From Porphyra umbilicalis (lineage: Eukaryota > Rhodophyta > Bangiophyceae > Bangiales > Bangiaceae), in NCBI GenBank assembly GCA_002049455.2, contig KV918831.1, positions 1-64,000 of the forward strand: DNA of 64,000 nucleotides, written 5' to 3'. The position numbers and the translations under genes were made by a program. Shown in pieces: positions 51,024 through 61,765 of the stretch. Below the pieces are notes generated by a model, which saw nothing but the letters and a program-made list of their open reading frames with translations, had not been told where the DNA came from and made no database searches. Within the stretch, counting starts at the first letter, position 1, and each line of letters opens with the position of its first letter.

Positions 51024-53100
51024 CGCCGCGTCCGCGGCTCCCCGCGGCAGGCCCATGGGGCGCCACGAGCCCGCCGCCGTGGTGCGACCGCACGCAACGC
51101 GCGGGCGGCACCCCCCGCCCCCCCCCCGCCCCCCCCCCCGTCTGCCAGTCTCGGTGGTCCGCCCCGCCAACGGTGCCGCCGTGGCGCCAACGCGGGGCGG
51201 GCGGGAGGAGGCAAGGCCGTCGACCGCCCGTCGGGGCGGCGGGGCGCGGCGGGCAAGCGCGCAGGCGGCCCCGCGTCGCCGGCGGCAGACGGAGCGCCAC
51301 GAGCCGCGGCATGCGGGGGTCCACCCGCCGGCGGCAACGCGGCGCGGTCGAGACCGCGAGACGTCTCGCGGCCGCCGCCGGGGGGCGTGCGGAGGGGGGG
51401 GGGGGGGGGGGAGGGGGAGAGCGGCGGGGGGGGGACCCGGCCGACAGGCGGGGGGCGGGCGCGACGGGGGCGGGCCGCCGGCCGTGGCTGCCGCGGTGCG
51501 GCGGCCGCCGGCTCGGGGTCGACGATGAACCGCGATGGCAGAGGGGGGCGGCGCGAGGTAGGTACTGGCCAAAGGCCAAAACCGTAGCCATTAAGAGGGC
51601 GTCCCTACCCCGGGTGTCAAGAGGTAGGCGCAGGGGCGGGGCGCGCACCGGCGGCGGGAGGTCGGTCGGTTGGGCGCGGACGCTTCGTGCGCTCCGTGCG
51701 ATGCCGCACGGGGCGATCACTGTTGGTGCGCAGTGACAGTGGACAAGCAGGCCACGGTTTGCTTTGGGATTTGGAAAGGATGGGCTCAACCAGAGTCTCG
51801 GATTGAGCATACCATAACTGAAAGCGCGTACGCGAAAACACCCTGGCCTGGAGTTGTGCTGTGATCGAAGACAATCTATACGAGTAAGTTCTGGAGCATA
51901 GACTTGAAGCATGCCGCGTCGCGCTTCACTTGGCACGTGGTTATATTTTTCATGCACTGCATTGGTTTTTATTTTTATGTCATTGCGGGCGTCCACGGGC
52001 AGGCGCGCGCGCCAGAGCCGTCCGCCCCGGAGCGCGCCGGCCCCCCACCCAGGCGACGCCGTGCTTGCGACAGTCCCAAGCCACGCACGGCTCGCCGACA
52101 GCCTCACCCCCCCCAGACCACCGGCCTCACACCCACGTCCGCCTCCGCCGCCGCTACCGCGCAGTCCACCCGCCCCCTGGGGCAAACGCCACGCCACTCC
52201 CGCCCCCTCGTCCATGATGGCTAGGCTTGTTGCCAGTAGCAAGCCTATCGCAGCAGGGGGCGCGGGCGCAGGGTCCGCCGCCGCCGCCGTAGGGGCTGCC
52301 ACCGGCTAGCCAGCGGCGTCTTCACCCCTCCCCCCCTCCAGCCCCACGGCCCCTCAACCCCTCCACAGCCCCCCGAACGTACCCCCCTGTCCGTTCTCCT
52401 CCCCCCACGACGTACCGCGCGGTCAGTTGTGCGACATCCCGCACGGCCGGATCCGCCACCGCGACACCACCACCCCCTCGCACGGGCCACACGCACGACG
52501 CCGCCCTCTCCTCGTCACAGGTCCGCGCACAGAACCACGCGGGCAGCTGCGTCACGCCACTCGCGACTGCCCGCTTCAGTCACTGCGCGCCACGGTCGCA
52601 CCACATTCCACGACTCTCGGCCGTCCCCGATCTTGGCCCTCTCCTGCGCGTTCAAAATTTTGAAGAACAAAAACACCGTCCAGAGCATCTCAGGGGCATG
52701 TTTCACCAATTACGTCTTCAATTCCTCACCCGACGCGGTCATATGCAGCACGCATCCTCGTTTCCAGCTCGTCTGAAGCACAGACCCCCCGTTTCAAGCC
52801 ATCTGAACGAGAAAAAAACCCTCTTTCTACATGGTTGGACCTCACAAACGCCCAACGTACGGCCATCGTGCAAAAATACATGTACGGATAGTGTGCAAGT
52901 TGACGCTTCTGACCATGTCGGACTCAACGTACGGCGACGTCCGCCCGAGCCGTACGAGGTCTCACCGCGTGCACCCCGCTTTTTCGCAAGTACTCCCGCA
53001 ACGTGCACTAGCTCGGAAAAAAATTAGAATGGGGGCCCCTATGCGCATGTTGCATAGTACCCTGCCCTAAAGGCCAGGGGAATACAGGCATAAAATTGAG
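51024..53100. other. Intergenic
   Basis: 51024-51720 continues the GC block interrupted by the foldback element; 51720-53100 is lower GC. A candidate minus-strand exon (52417-52555) is listed separately. A short hairpin (GGCTTGTTGCCAGTAGCAAGCC) lies at 52223-52244. Confidence 0.45.
52417..52555 (-). CDS. Candidate coding exon, unknown protein
   Basis: The minus strand reads TQLPAWFCARTCDEERAASC and DPAVRDVAQLTAR, then a GTACGT donor as used by the Rho and RhoGAP genes here. A following exon (AAIGLLLATSLAIMDEGAG near 52260-52200) is possible. Support is only composition and the donor. Confidence 0.25.
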
Positions 53101-54375
53101 CATACCATAAATACATGCATAAATACAAGACGTCCCACTGGTTGACTCTTTCCATGTCTGGCATATCCGGCTCGTGTATTAATACCCCGTGCTGTGACGA
53201 TTCTATCGTCAGGCGCCGCACGCGTCCTGTTCCTTGCTGTGCGACGCTCCGCAGGAGCACGGCTCGCGATGCTGCCGCAGTCGGCCGAGTCGCTGCACGT
53301 GACGCGCGGGCCATTGAACTGCCGTCTTGGGTTCAGCCACCTGGCGAGTCCCCACCCAGCTTCCCTTTTTGCACTCGTGTGCAGAGGAGGAACCACCATG
53401 TTTGTCTGGCGGCACGGCGCTCGACCTGCTGCCAATCGACGTGGCTGCCGCGGCGCCCCTTGCGAGCAGCTGTCCACGGGCCAGTACGGAAAAGGCAAGC
53501 ACAGCCGCTCCCCGTCCGACGCAAACCACGTCAGCCCCCCTTCGGCTTCCCCGCAAAACGGCCAACGGAGGAGTCTGCTGCACCATGGATCCGACGTGGC
53601 AGTGTCGGAAAAAAGCGCGAGGGCGCGCAGCGGCGCTCCGCCACACCCGCTACGTGCACTGTTTCCTCGCCACAGCCTTTTCCGCCCGTATGGTGCGCCT
53701 GTGAGGAGCACGTGTCCTGAAAAAAATACAAAGAACAGGTGCAACGGCACCGTCGGCAACCCCCAACGCGTACCGTGGCCAGAGGGCGCCGAGCAGGGGG
53801 ATTCCCCGCTCGCGGCGGTTGGTGGCTACTGGAAGGGCGGTCAGCAGCGGCGGGGACCTCGCCGGCCCCACCCTCTACGCCGTGCTGGCGGTTTGGGGTG
53901 GCTGAGGGGGTACAGCAGGGGTGCCCCACCATTGGGAGCCATAGCTGTGGCACCCGCCAGGTCGGACGCGGACGGCGGACCGTGATGCCGTCGCCCAGCG
54001 CGCGCCGCCCAGAACGGTTGGCAGCCACAGGTGGGGCACCCACCACGTCTGACGTGGACGGCGGGCCGTGGGGTGGTCGTCGACGGCCGACGACCGCCGG
54101 TCGGTCCGCGCTGTTGGCAGACACCAGAGGACTGCCCGTGCAATGCGGCCAACCGCCGTCCCCACACGGGCCGCCCCCGGGCGACGCCTCCATGAGTACA
54201 AAAGGCGACGGTGGTGGCCATGTGGGGCGTCAACACACACGCCACCCACACCCACACCCATCACCCACAAGCACAGCTACCGCCCACCCACCGCCAGCCG
54301 CCCACGGCCAAGTGTGAGCGCAAGGTCTCCCTCATCCACCACCCGTCTCTCCCTCCCCACGCCCTCTCCGCCGCT
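53101..54375. other. Intergenic / 5' flank of the PAN-like gene
   Basis: Moderately GC-rich. Imperfect direct repeats near 53910-53990 and 54010-54075 share GACGCGGACGGCGG(A/G)CCGTG-like sequence. ORFs here lack features I can support. Confidence 0.45.
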
Positions 54376-54717
54376 ATGGCGCCGTCCACCCGCTCCTATG
54401 TCTGGGTCGTCCGTCTGATGGTCGCTGTCGCCGTCGCGGCGGTGGCGGTGCTGGCGTCCCCCACCTCGGCCAGGCAGTGGAAGCTCGCCTCGAACGGAGA
54501 AGTATTCTACTCTGACAAGTGCGAGTTTAAGGGCAAGGACCTGTCCCGGTCGGTGACGAAGGACGATGACTGTGGCGACTTGTGCATCCGCACAATGAGG
54601 TGCACCCACTTTACGTGGCGCAATGGCTTCTGCTACCTGAAGCAGGGGCTTGTCTTCCTCAGCAATGTCAAGTACGACATCTTCTCGGTGTGCGGCGTGC
54701 GCCGCCGGTACCTATAG
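54376..54717 (+). CDS. Small secreted PAN/apple-like cysteine-rich protein
   Basis: ATG 54376 to TAG 54717, 113 residues. The N-terminus (VRLMVAVAVAAVAVLAS) is a signal peptide with a likely cleavage after TSA. The mature part has a cysteine pattern with DDDCGDLCIRTMRCTHFTWR and GFCYLKQGL, which matches the PAN/apple core (C-x3-C-x5-C-x2-F-x-W...C-x-LK). Such domains bind protein or carbohydrate outside the cell. The single short domain suggests a secreted or wall-associated factor. No intron is needed. The family call rests on the motif only. Confidence 0.65.
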   Translation: MAPSTRSYVWVVRLMVAVAVAAVAVLASPTSARQWKLASNGEVFYSDKCEFKGKDLSRSVTKDDDCGDLCIRTMRCTHFTWRNGFCYLKQGLVFLSNVKYDIFSVCGVRRRYL

Positions 54718-56800
54718 ATTTCCAACCCCCTGGGGACGAGCGTTTGAGGGCGGCTGCTTGGGCGGACGCGCTCGCGTTTGGCGGCGTCGCCGGGGCGGGT
54801 CGCCCGCCGACGGCGGGCGGAGCGCCTCTTGGCGGGCCGGACGTCGCCGGTGGGGTGCTCGACTTCGATCAAGGGGCGTGTGGGAAGTGACGGTGACATA
54901 GGAGGGGGTGGGGTCGACCCCCCGACCGCAACGACGGCGGGTGCAAGGCACCGCTCCGCCGCAGGGGCGCACTGTAGAGCCACCTGCTGCGCCCACCAAA
55001 CCGATGGGCGATGTGGGGCACACAGATGATTTTCCAATCCGAGACGGTGCCGAGCGCGAGCCGCACGCAACGGCTGGTACGGTAGTGGTCCTCATCGACC
55101 GCGGTGGCGACCACCGCGGCCGTGGCGCGGGCGGCCCCCAACACGACACATCCGCCCATCGGCCGCCGCTACACGTGCCATAGGGGGGGGGAATGGGCGT
55201 AGGGCGGGACGGAGCCGCCCCCACCGACGGCCGGTCAGCGACCGGGCGGGGGCAGCCGCGCCGTCACGTGCCGCCGGACAGCGGCGGCGGCGGCGGCGTG
55301 ACAGCCGCGCGCGCCGCCGTCGGGTGCGACCTCTCCCCTGCCCTCCGCCATCCTCACGGCCGCCCCTGCTGCCGCCGCCGCCGCCGCCGCGCCCGCCGCC
55401 GCCGCCGCCGCCACGTCTCTCCACGGTGCCGCCGCGTGCGCCGCCACTGCTCCGTGGCGTCGCAGCAGACGCGACGGCGGCGGCGGCGGCCACGACCCGC
55501 CGCGCCGGCGGCGGCGGCCGCCCACCCGCTGGGGGGGTGCGCCCACGGCGGGCGGCCGCAACAAACGGCTCATTGTCAGACGCCCGCGTCGCTGGCGCGC
55601 GGCTGCGGGCGAGGTGGCGACCGGGGCCAGCCAGCGCCTCACCGTCGAGAACCTCGCCGTCCAGACGCGCAGTGGGGACGCGCCCCCCCCCCCCCCCCCC
55701 CACTCACCCACCATCCCTCACCGCCCGCCACGCATCGTCCACCGTCGCCTCGGTGGCGGCGCCGGCGGCACCGCCCGCCAGCCGCCGCACCGCCGCCGCG
55801 GAGCGCCGACCATAGGCGCCCGTGTGGCAGTGGCCACCGTCGCTGGGGACAGCGCGGCGGCCGCCCCCACCGGTCCGTGCCCCCTGCAGGTTCCATCGCC
55901 CGGCCGCACGCGGCGTGGTCCGTCAGACGACACGATTGGCAGCCGGTCGGCCACGCGCCGCCAGCGACGGCCGCGCCCCCTCGCCCCCCCCCCCCCCCCC
56001 CCCGCCGCCACGTCGACGCCGGCAGCTTCGCCGGGGGCACACGGCCCGCTGCTGCCGCCACTGGCGGGACGGCGGCCGGCGACGCGTTCAAGTCGTTTGC
56101 GGCTGCCGCCGCCGTGGCAGCCGCCGCCTTGACAGCCGCTCCTCACCGCCTGTCTGGGTGGGCGGGCCCGACCCGCACCCCCGCAGACTGCCAGCGCGGC
56201 GGGCAGCACGGCAGCGCAGCAGACGCCCGCCCGCTGCCGCGTCGACGCGGACCGCACGGGGACGGGGGGTCCGCCCGCGTGGGCGCGCGCGACCGCCCGC
56301 CGCTCCGCGCCGTACGGCCGCCCCACCGACGCGCGGGCACCGGCGGGCCGCGCCGTGCCGCCGCCCGCGCCGCGCGCGCGCCCGTCGGGGGGCACCCCGT
56401 CGGCGCGCGCGGGCGGCGCCGCAACCGCGTGCCCGCCCCCGTCAATGGCGTCGGGGGCGCCACCGGCGGGGGCGTCGGGGGGGGGTCCCGCCGCCGGCCC
56501 GAAACGCGTCGGGATGCAGGGGCGGGCGACGCGGGGGGGGCCCCCCGGGGGGAGGTGCCGCGCGGTGCGGTGCGGGTGGCCAAGCGCCGCGACTGCCGAC
56601 GCGCCCAACAGAATGCGCTTCTGTTTGGGTGGCTGTCGCCGAACAGGCGCCCAACAGATGCGCTTCTGTTCCAGTGCTGTTTGGTGCGGGGCTCTGTGTC
56701 TCGTGTTTCTCTCAGAAACGGGCGGATCAGCCGCGGCAAGCAGGATGGAAACCATGGATGGAAAAAAAGAAAATTGATCACCGAGAAGATCGATTGATCT
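54718..56800. other. Low-complexity GC block
   Basis: G/C runs (55683-55700, 55986-56003) and overlapping long ORFs on both strands with Ala/Arg/Pro products. A direct repeat GCGCCCAACAGA(A)TGCGCTTCTGTT occurs at 56605-56630 and 56648-56671. No gene is supported. Confidence 0.5.
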
Positions 56801-57399
56801 TTTCGTTAACATTTACATTTATCATTTTTCGAGTAATCAATCATTTTATTGTTTCGCAAGTCTGCCCTCCTTCAAGGCGGCGCCCGAGTCGCAGCTGCCG
56901 GTCGAGGCCGTGGCGCCAGAACCCTGGTCACGGCAGCAACATTCATCCCCTGCGCAGTGCTCATTGAAGCGCGGGCGCACGCAAGCAGCAAATCGGCACG
57001 TTTTGGACTGCAAGAGCTTGTTGGCACCCCACTCACAGTACCCTGTGGCGAGATTTTCAGTACGGGTGGTTTGCAACAAGGTTTTGCACGGATCGCACTT
57101 GTAAAATTCATATCACAAGAACCGTCTCGCGGCGGTGCAGACTGTGAGTGCAAGAGAATACGTTTTCGTGCTGCAGAACTGCTCTTCAGAGTGCGTCAAC
57201 AACCGCACGTATCGAACCCTGCAAGAATCTTGCGATGAGGGCGCGCCATGCTCTATGGGTCAAGGTTCTGGAGCACTGATTGGCAGCTTGCGCATTTCTG
57301 TTGATGAGACCGGGCTGTCGGCCTATCGTAATTGGTCGTCCCGCGGGCGCGAGTCCCTATAAATGATTCGTTGGCGCTGCGGGTCGGGGCAAAGACGGG
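56801..57399. other. Lower-GC intergenic sequence
   Basis: Only short ORFs; nothing recognised. Confidence 0.5.
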
Positions 57400-57558
57400 C
57401 AGCGCGGTGGTCCAGGAAGCGACACCCTCCTACCACCCCACCTCCACTGCCCCCTGTGGGGGAAACCCCCTCTCCTCTGATGACGCGATCCTCCCCGGTA
57501 TGAGCCGGGGGAGGGGCCGCGAGCACACACGCAATGCCCCTAGTGTCTATTCTACCGG
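57400..57558 (-). repeat. LTR-like or terminal fragment, inverted relative to 58946
   Basis: It ends CCCCTAGTGTCTATTCTACCGG (57537-57558), the inverted form of the start of the copy at 58946. An 8-bp-stem hairpin (CCTCCCC...GGGGAGG) lies near 57491-57515; the other copy has a hairpin at the matching place. Confidence 0.55.
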
Positions 57559-58945
57559 AAAAAAGGATCAAATGAGCTTGTACTGAGGATCAAATGAGCT
57601 TCTGCAGAATCGGGGATTCCAGCGATCCTGCATATGAGAATTGGTGATCACGGCCTACAAACCCACTTCGTTGCTCTTCCCCGTGAGACCATGAGCATCT
57701 CAAGCATGGACCCGAGTGTTGCGGGGAGGAAACCCCGTTAGCTTACCTGCTACGAAAGAAGCGCGTCAAAACCGTATCAGGCAAGTCCATTCTAGCACGC
57801 CCGACGTCGACCTGCCCCCCCCCCCCCCCCCTCAAAAAGCACAAAAAACGATGATTTCGTCTTGCAACGCTGTATGAACTGGCCCATGTTGGCCCCATCT
57901 TCGGCCCTTTTCTCTCGCTCTCAGCGTGAGATAAACACGTAAGTCAAGAGCGGGGGTTGTTTACATACCATGCTGAGGCTCACGGTTCCCCAAGAAGTGG
58001 TGGAGCCCCGACCAGTGGGCGCTACGAGTGTTCGAGAAACAGCGGGTGGTGGCCACCGTAGGTCCTCCTTAATCCGCCCGGCCCGGCCCGGCCCGACCCA
58101 CCCCCCTCTCCCACCACCCGACAACTCTTTCGGACCCACCCTATCATGACGACATCCTGCTTGCATGCCCTCCGTGCCAACTTTTTCACCTTCTTCATGC
58201 CCCGGTTCTGTCATCTCAGGCAGGGGAACAGATGTCAAGAAGCGCGAGAAGTTGAAGGAAATAGGTCCACCAGGGCATGCTGCTTTGTACAAGAGCCCGT
58301 ACTTGATGAATTACTGCTCTCTGGGGTGTTTCATAGCGACAGACTGCGTCCTATCAGTGGTCTACCTTTCTTCCCACACGGACCTCTGGGGAGCTTCAAA
58401 AGTTGACGCTTCAGTACCTCTCGAGGTACATTGGCCGAGAGCTGAAGCTCGAGTGGGTGTCCCGAGGCCAGAACGGCATCGCTGAGCTCATTTATGCAGT
58501 CAGAGCCGCCGTTCTCTATAAGGGTTCCTCAGGACAGCCCTGCCGACAGCAGCATCAAACAGTCGTTTCTGGGTCAAATGAGCCCCCTCGTACAACAGAC
58601 ACTAGCAGGTTGGCGCCATGGGGGGCGTTCAAGCGTGCCCACGTCTCGGGCAGACGCAATGGTGGATGATATTGCGCGCGCGCGCATCCAGAACAGGGCA
58701 TAGCGCGGACAGAGGGCGGCATTTGAGGTCCCTGGGAGTGGCGGGAACCGCCCCAGGGCGCCCCAAAAATTGCGCCCCAAAGTGACTTTTTCGCTTAGCA
58801 GAATGTACCCCAGTTCCCCCAGGGCTAAACAGACCACGCTGAGTTCATTCCTGGCGTCAGAATGGACAGCAGACAATGGGAAGTGCTCGAAAACAGACGC
58901 TAAAAATGAGGATCAAATGAGCGGAAAAGGATCAATTGAGTCCCC
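57559..58945. other. Sequence between inverted terminal fragments
   Basis: It starts and ends with GGATCAAATGAGC motifs in the same orientation (57566, 57587; 58910, with a variant at 58929). 58165-58600 contains protein-like ORF pieces (VKKREKLKEIGPPGHAALYK; GRELKLEWVSRGQNGIAELI) in different frames, possibly remnants of a spliced or mobile gene. No domain recognised. Confidence 0.4.
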
Positions 58946-59643
58946 CGGTAGAATAGACACTAGAGGGAGCGGTGTGCGGCGCCCCTTCGGGGCGCATGCC
59001 AGGTGGGGCATAGGGCCGCCCCCGAGGCTTACATCCCCCTCCCCAAGAGGCAGAGTGGGGCAGGGCCTGACGCGGACGAGGGGCCACGCGACCCCTCGAT
59101 CCGGACCCCCTAGAGGGGCCTGGAAGCTTGTGGAAGCTCCTTTGACCGGGGAAAAGCCAGGGGCCGAGATTAGATCCCGGCCACTGTCGATATCCCACGA
59201 GGACTTCGATCGGAGACTTGAAAATCTGGGGATAAGTCCCTAGTGATGTATTGGGCAATTTCAGTCCAAGCTGGCTTAAATCCAGGGACCATATCTCTCT
59301 TCCAGTGGAAGGGGGTCCCTTGATCCGTGGCAGGGGCCACCAGGACCCCGCATCAGGGACCGTGGCCCGCCGGGCCCCGGCCCCCCTACGACCGTCTCTT
59401 CCTGGGTCGGGATTGTGCACGTGCTGCGTCTTGTTTCTGAGGGTATATGAGTGTATGCTTTGGGGTCATCGTGCGTACTCGAATAAATCAGCGTTGCGTT
59501 TGCGTTAGTTCCGGCGTTCTGGTGCGCTCCGCGCCCTGTGATCCAGGCGTTTGTGTTCTTTCTCCTTTGTGTCGCTCCGCGTCCTGTGCTGGGTTTTCTG
59601 ACGGGGCGGTGCCCCGTCGGCTTTGCGGGCAGAAACCACTACA
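58946..59643 (+). repeat. LTR-like segment with TATA and polyadenylation signals
   Basis: It starts CCGGTAGAATAGACACTAG. It contains a TATA-like GGGTATATGAG (59438-59448) and AATAAA (59481-59486), and ends CCACTACA before TTTGATGGATCAGC. The pattern resembles an LTR U3-R-U5, but no full-length direct partner is present. Confidence 0.45.
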
Positions 59644-59940
59644 TTTGATGGATCAGCGGGGGACAGGGTTTGGCCCTTCTTGATCAGTCGGGTCTACCCT
59701 GTGTCAGTTCTCACGGTGGTCTTTTTGCTGTGCTTTGTCGTACCCTTGGGTATGACTGTTCTGTTGAGATTGTCTTTGAGGATTGATTGTTTCCGCAGGA
59801 GGACGGAGTCTTCCCGCCATGGACACCACTGGCGTGACGGAGACCGTTTGAGTTCTTTTTTCTTTGTGTCGCTCCGCATCCTGTGCTGGGTTTTTTGACG
59901 GGGCGGTGCCCCGTCGGCTTTGCGGGCAGAAACCACTACA
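59552..59940 (+). repeat. 92-bp direct repeat, two copies
   Basis: 59552-59643 and 59849-59940 both run TG(T/A)GTTCTTT...GTGCTGGGTTTT...ACGGGGCGGTGCCCCGTCGG...CCACTACA. The spacing (205 bp between copies) fits a TRIM-like element or a repeated LTR end. No target duplication was found. Confidence 0.75.
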
Positions 59941-60550
59941 CCCCCGTGGCCGCGTCGGTCGGGCGCCCCCCCCCCCCCCTTGTCGCGGGTGGCGGCTCGC
60001 CGTGCTTGTCAACATAGTCGGCAAGCGGGATTCCCCGCGAGATGACGGTGCGGGTGGCGACCGCGCGGGCGTTGGGGTGCCCCCCCCCCCCACGCCGGTC
60101 GGCGAGGCGGCGCGGGTGGCGCGGTTGCGCCCGCTCGGGGCAGGGGGGGCCGGGGGGCCGTCCCCGCCGGCCTTGGGCGCCCCCCGCTGTCGTTTGCCAG
60201 GGCGCGTCCGCCTGCGCCCCCCCCCGCTGCAGGCCGAGGTGCCGGCTCTAGGGGTTGCAGGAGCACCGAGGCCCCGCCCGAGGCCCCGGCCGCCACCAAC
60301 CCTCCAACGCCACCTTTCACGGGCGGCGTGTGGTATTAATAACGTTAGTTCAATTACCAGTGTACTGAGACCGACCGTAGCCAAGCAATAAAGCGAGTTC
60401 TATCGCCGTTGCCGCGAGGACGAAAGACCTTTTCTTGAAGGGCATCCGATGGGGAGCCGGGTGGTGCCCACGACGGCGACCCCGGTCTCACGGTGATTTA
60501 ATACAAACGAGGGCACCGGTCGATCGACCGTCCGATCACAAGCGATCGTA

Positions 60551-61405
60551 ATGAGTGCCGGCAGACAGATAAGACAGGCAAGCAAACAAACAATAAAAAA
60601 TGAACAATGCGGAAGTAACCCCCCAAAGGGCGTGCCACAGGCCAATTCCCACAATACATGGGCTTTGGCCCGTCAAGAAGGCTACTTGTGGTCAATTGCC
60701 AATTGGGAGCGGAGATATGCTACATACCTCCAACACGAGATTCGAACCGTCCCGGTGAGATCCGAGGATGGTGAAACCCGATTGGGCGATCGCGGCCTCT
60801 TACGGGCCCGCGCGGGCGTAAGCGCCGAGGCGGCGGGAGCCGTGGGGGGCGCGCCGCCCAGTCCCGATTGGGGGGAGGTGGCGGTTCGCCGTCGTCGGTC
60901 GCGACCGTCCGGCCACGCACGCGTGGGCGTGCGTGGCGAGCAGCTTGCGCTGCGGGTCCGATCGGCGCTTGCGCGTACGCGTGCCCTCGCAGGCGGGTCG
61001 GCGTCGGAGTGGGGGCCAGGCGGCCGGTTGCCGAGTGACGAGCGTCGGGGTCAAGACCCGTTGGTGTGCGGGTGCGTCGTGCAGCACGTGCTGGGGCGAC
61101 CGTCGTCGGCGCCGAGTGGCACCTACTTCGTCGGGGTTTTGACTACCCCGACGACACGGCGAAAGCCGGGACGCGGGTCCGTGTTGTCGAGAGTGGGGGT
61201 GGGGTACGTACCCCAAGACCGGTTACCACCGGGTCGGGTGCGTGGTGCAGCACTTGCTGGGTGGTCATCGTCGTTGCCGGGTGGCGCCGACCTCGTCGGG
61301 GTTTTTGACTACCCCGGCGACGAGGCGAAAGCCGGGGCGCGGGTCCGTGTTTGTTGGCACGGGGCCATCCCGTGTCTTCGTGCTCATGCACAGGTCGAGG
61401 CCTAA
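60551..61405 (+). CDS. Hypothetical ORF with an internal repeat
   Basis: ATG 60551, 284 residues. The N-terminal 70 residues (NTWALARQEGYLWSIANWER) look protein-like. The rest is Arg/Gly-rich and spans two copies of the ~177-bp DNA repeat, read in different phases, which argues against selection on the C-terminal half. No family assigned. Confidence 0.25.
   Translation: MSAGRQIRQASKQTIKNEQCGSNPPKGVPQANSHNTWALARQEGYLWSIANWERRYATYLQHEIRTVPVRSEDGETRLGDRGLLRARAGVSAEAAGAVGGAPPSPDWGEVAVRRRRSRPSGHARVGVRGEQLALRVRSALARTRALAGGSASEWGPGGRLPSDERRGQDPLVCGCVVQHVLGRPSSAPSGTYFVGVLTTPTTRRKPGRGSVLSRVGVGYVPQDRLPPGRVRGAALAGWSSSLPGGADLVGVFDYPGDEAKAGARVRVCWHGAIPCLRAHAQVEA
61059..61367 (+). repeat. Direct repeat, ~177-bp period
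   Basis: Copies at 61059-61205 and 61238-61367 share GTGCAGCAC(G/T)TGCTGGG, CGTCGGGGTTTT(T)GACTACCCC and GCGAAAGCCGGG(A/G)CGCGGGT. Confidence 0.85.
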
Positions 61406-61509
61406 CGGCAAGCTTGAGTAGGGGTGCGTTACCGCTAGGTGGCAAACCGCGAGGTTGCGGACCCGGTGAGTGTGGGGTTGCGCTGGGTGGGGGGGGCGGC
61501 GCGCACGGC

Positions 61510-61643
61510 GGCAAGGGCGGCAAGCCCGGCGACGGCGGCAAGGGCGGCAAGCCCAGCGGCGGCGGTAAGGGCGGCAAGCCCGGCGACGACGGCAAGGGCG
61601 GCAAGCCCGGCGACGGCGGCAAGGGCGGCAAGCCCGGCGACGC
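61510..61643 (+). repeat. 27-bp coding-type minisatellite
   Basis: Five units of GGCAAGGGCGGCAAGCCC plus GGCGACGGC, 27 bp each, so in the +1 frame they encode KGGKPGDGG repeats. The frame runs to TGA 61792-61794 and overlaps the start of the next ORF by 29 bases. Confidence 0.9.
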
Positions 61644-61765
61644 GGTCGGTTGGCCTTACGGCGCGGGCGGGTTGCCCGGCGGCGCGACGGTAACTGCCGG
61701 CGGCGCGGTTGATTTTCCTTGCGGCAACGTAAGGGAGGAGGAAGGGTTCGCACCCAAGTACCAGC

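Larger units (their letters stand above)
59941..61765. other. 5' region of the unknown-family ORF, with internal repeats
   Basis: It contains C runs (59968-59980, 60078-60090), AATAAA at 60387-60392, an ATG ORF at 60551-61405, direct repeats at 61059-61367 and a 27-bp minisatellite at 61510-61643. Whether it is a leader or coding is unclear. Confidence 0.45.

Noticed and set aside
50125-52302. Minus-strand ORF of 725 codons
   Set aside because: It runs straight through the 363-bp foldback element and low-complexity GC sequence; the open frame is a GC effect.
53194-53985. Plus-strand ORF of 263 codons
   Set aside because: No ATG-proximal features, uneven composition and overlapping ORFs in all frames; no domain visible.
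55193-56812. Long ORFs on both strands
   Set aside because: Compositional; no motif, no start context, no homology to anything recognised.
60720-60760. Possible tRNA T-arm (GATTCGAACC)
   Set aside because: The flanking stems do not pair and no anticodon arm or acceptor stem was found on either strand.
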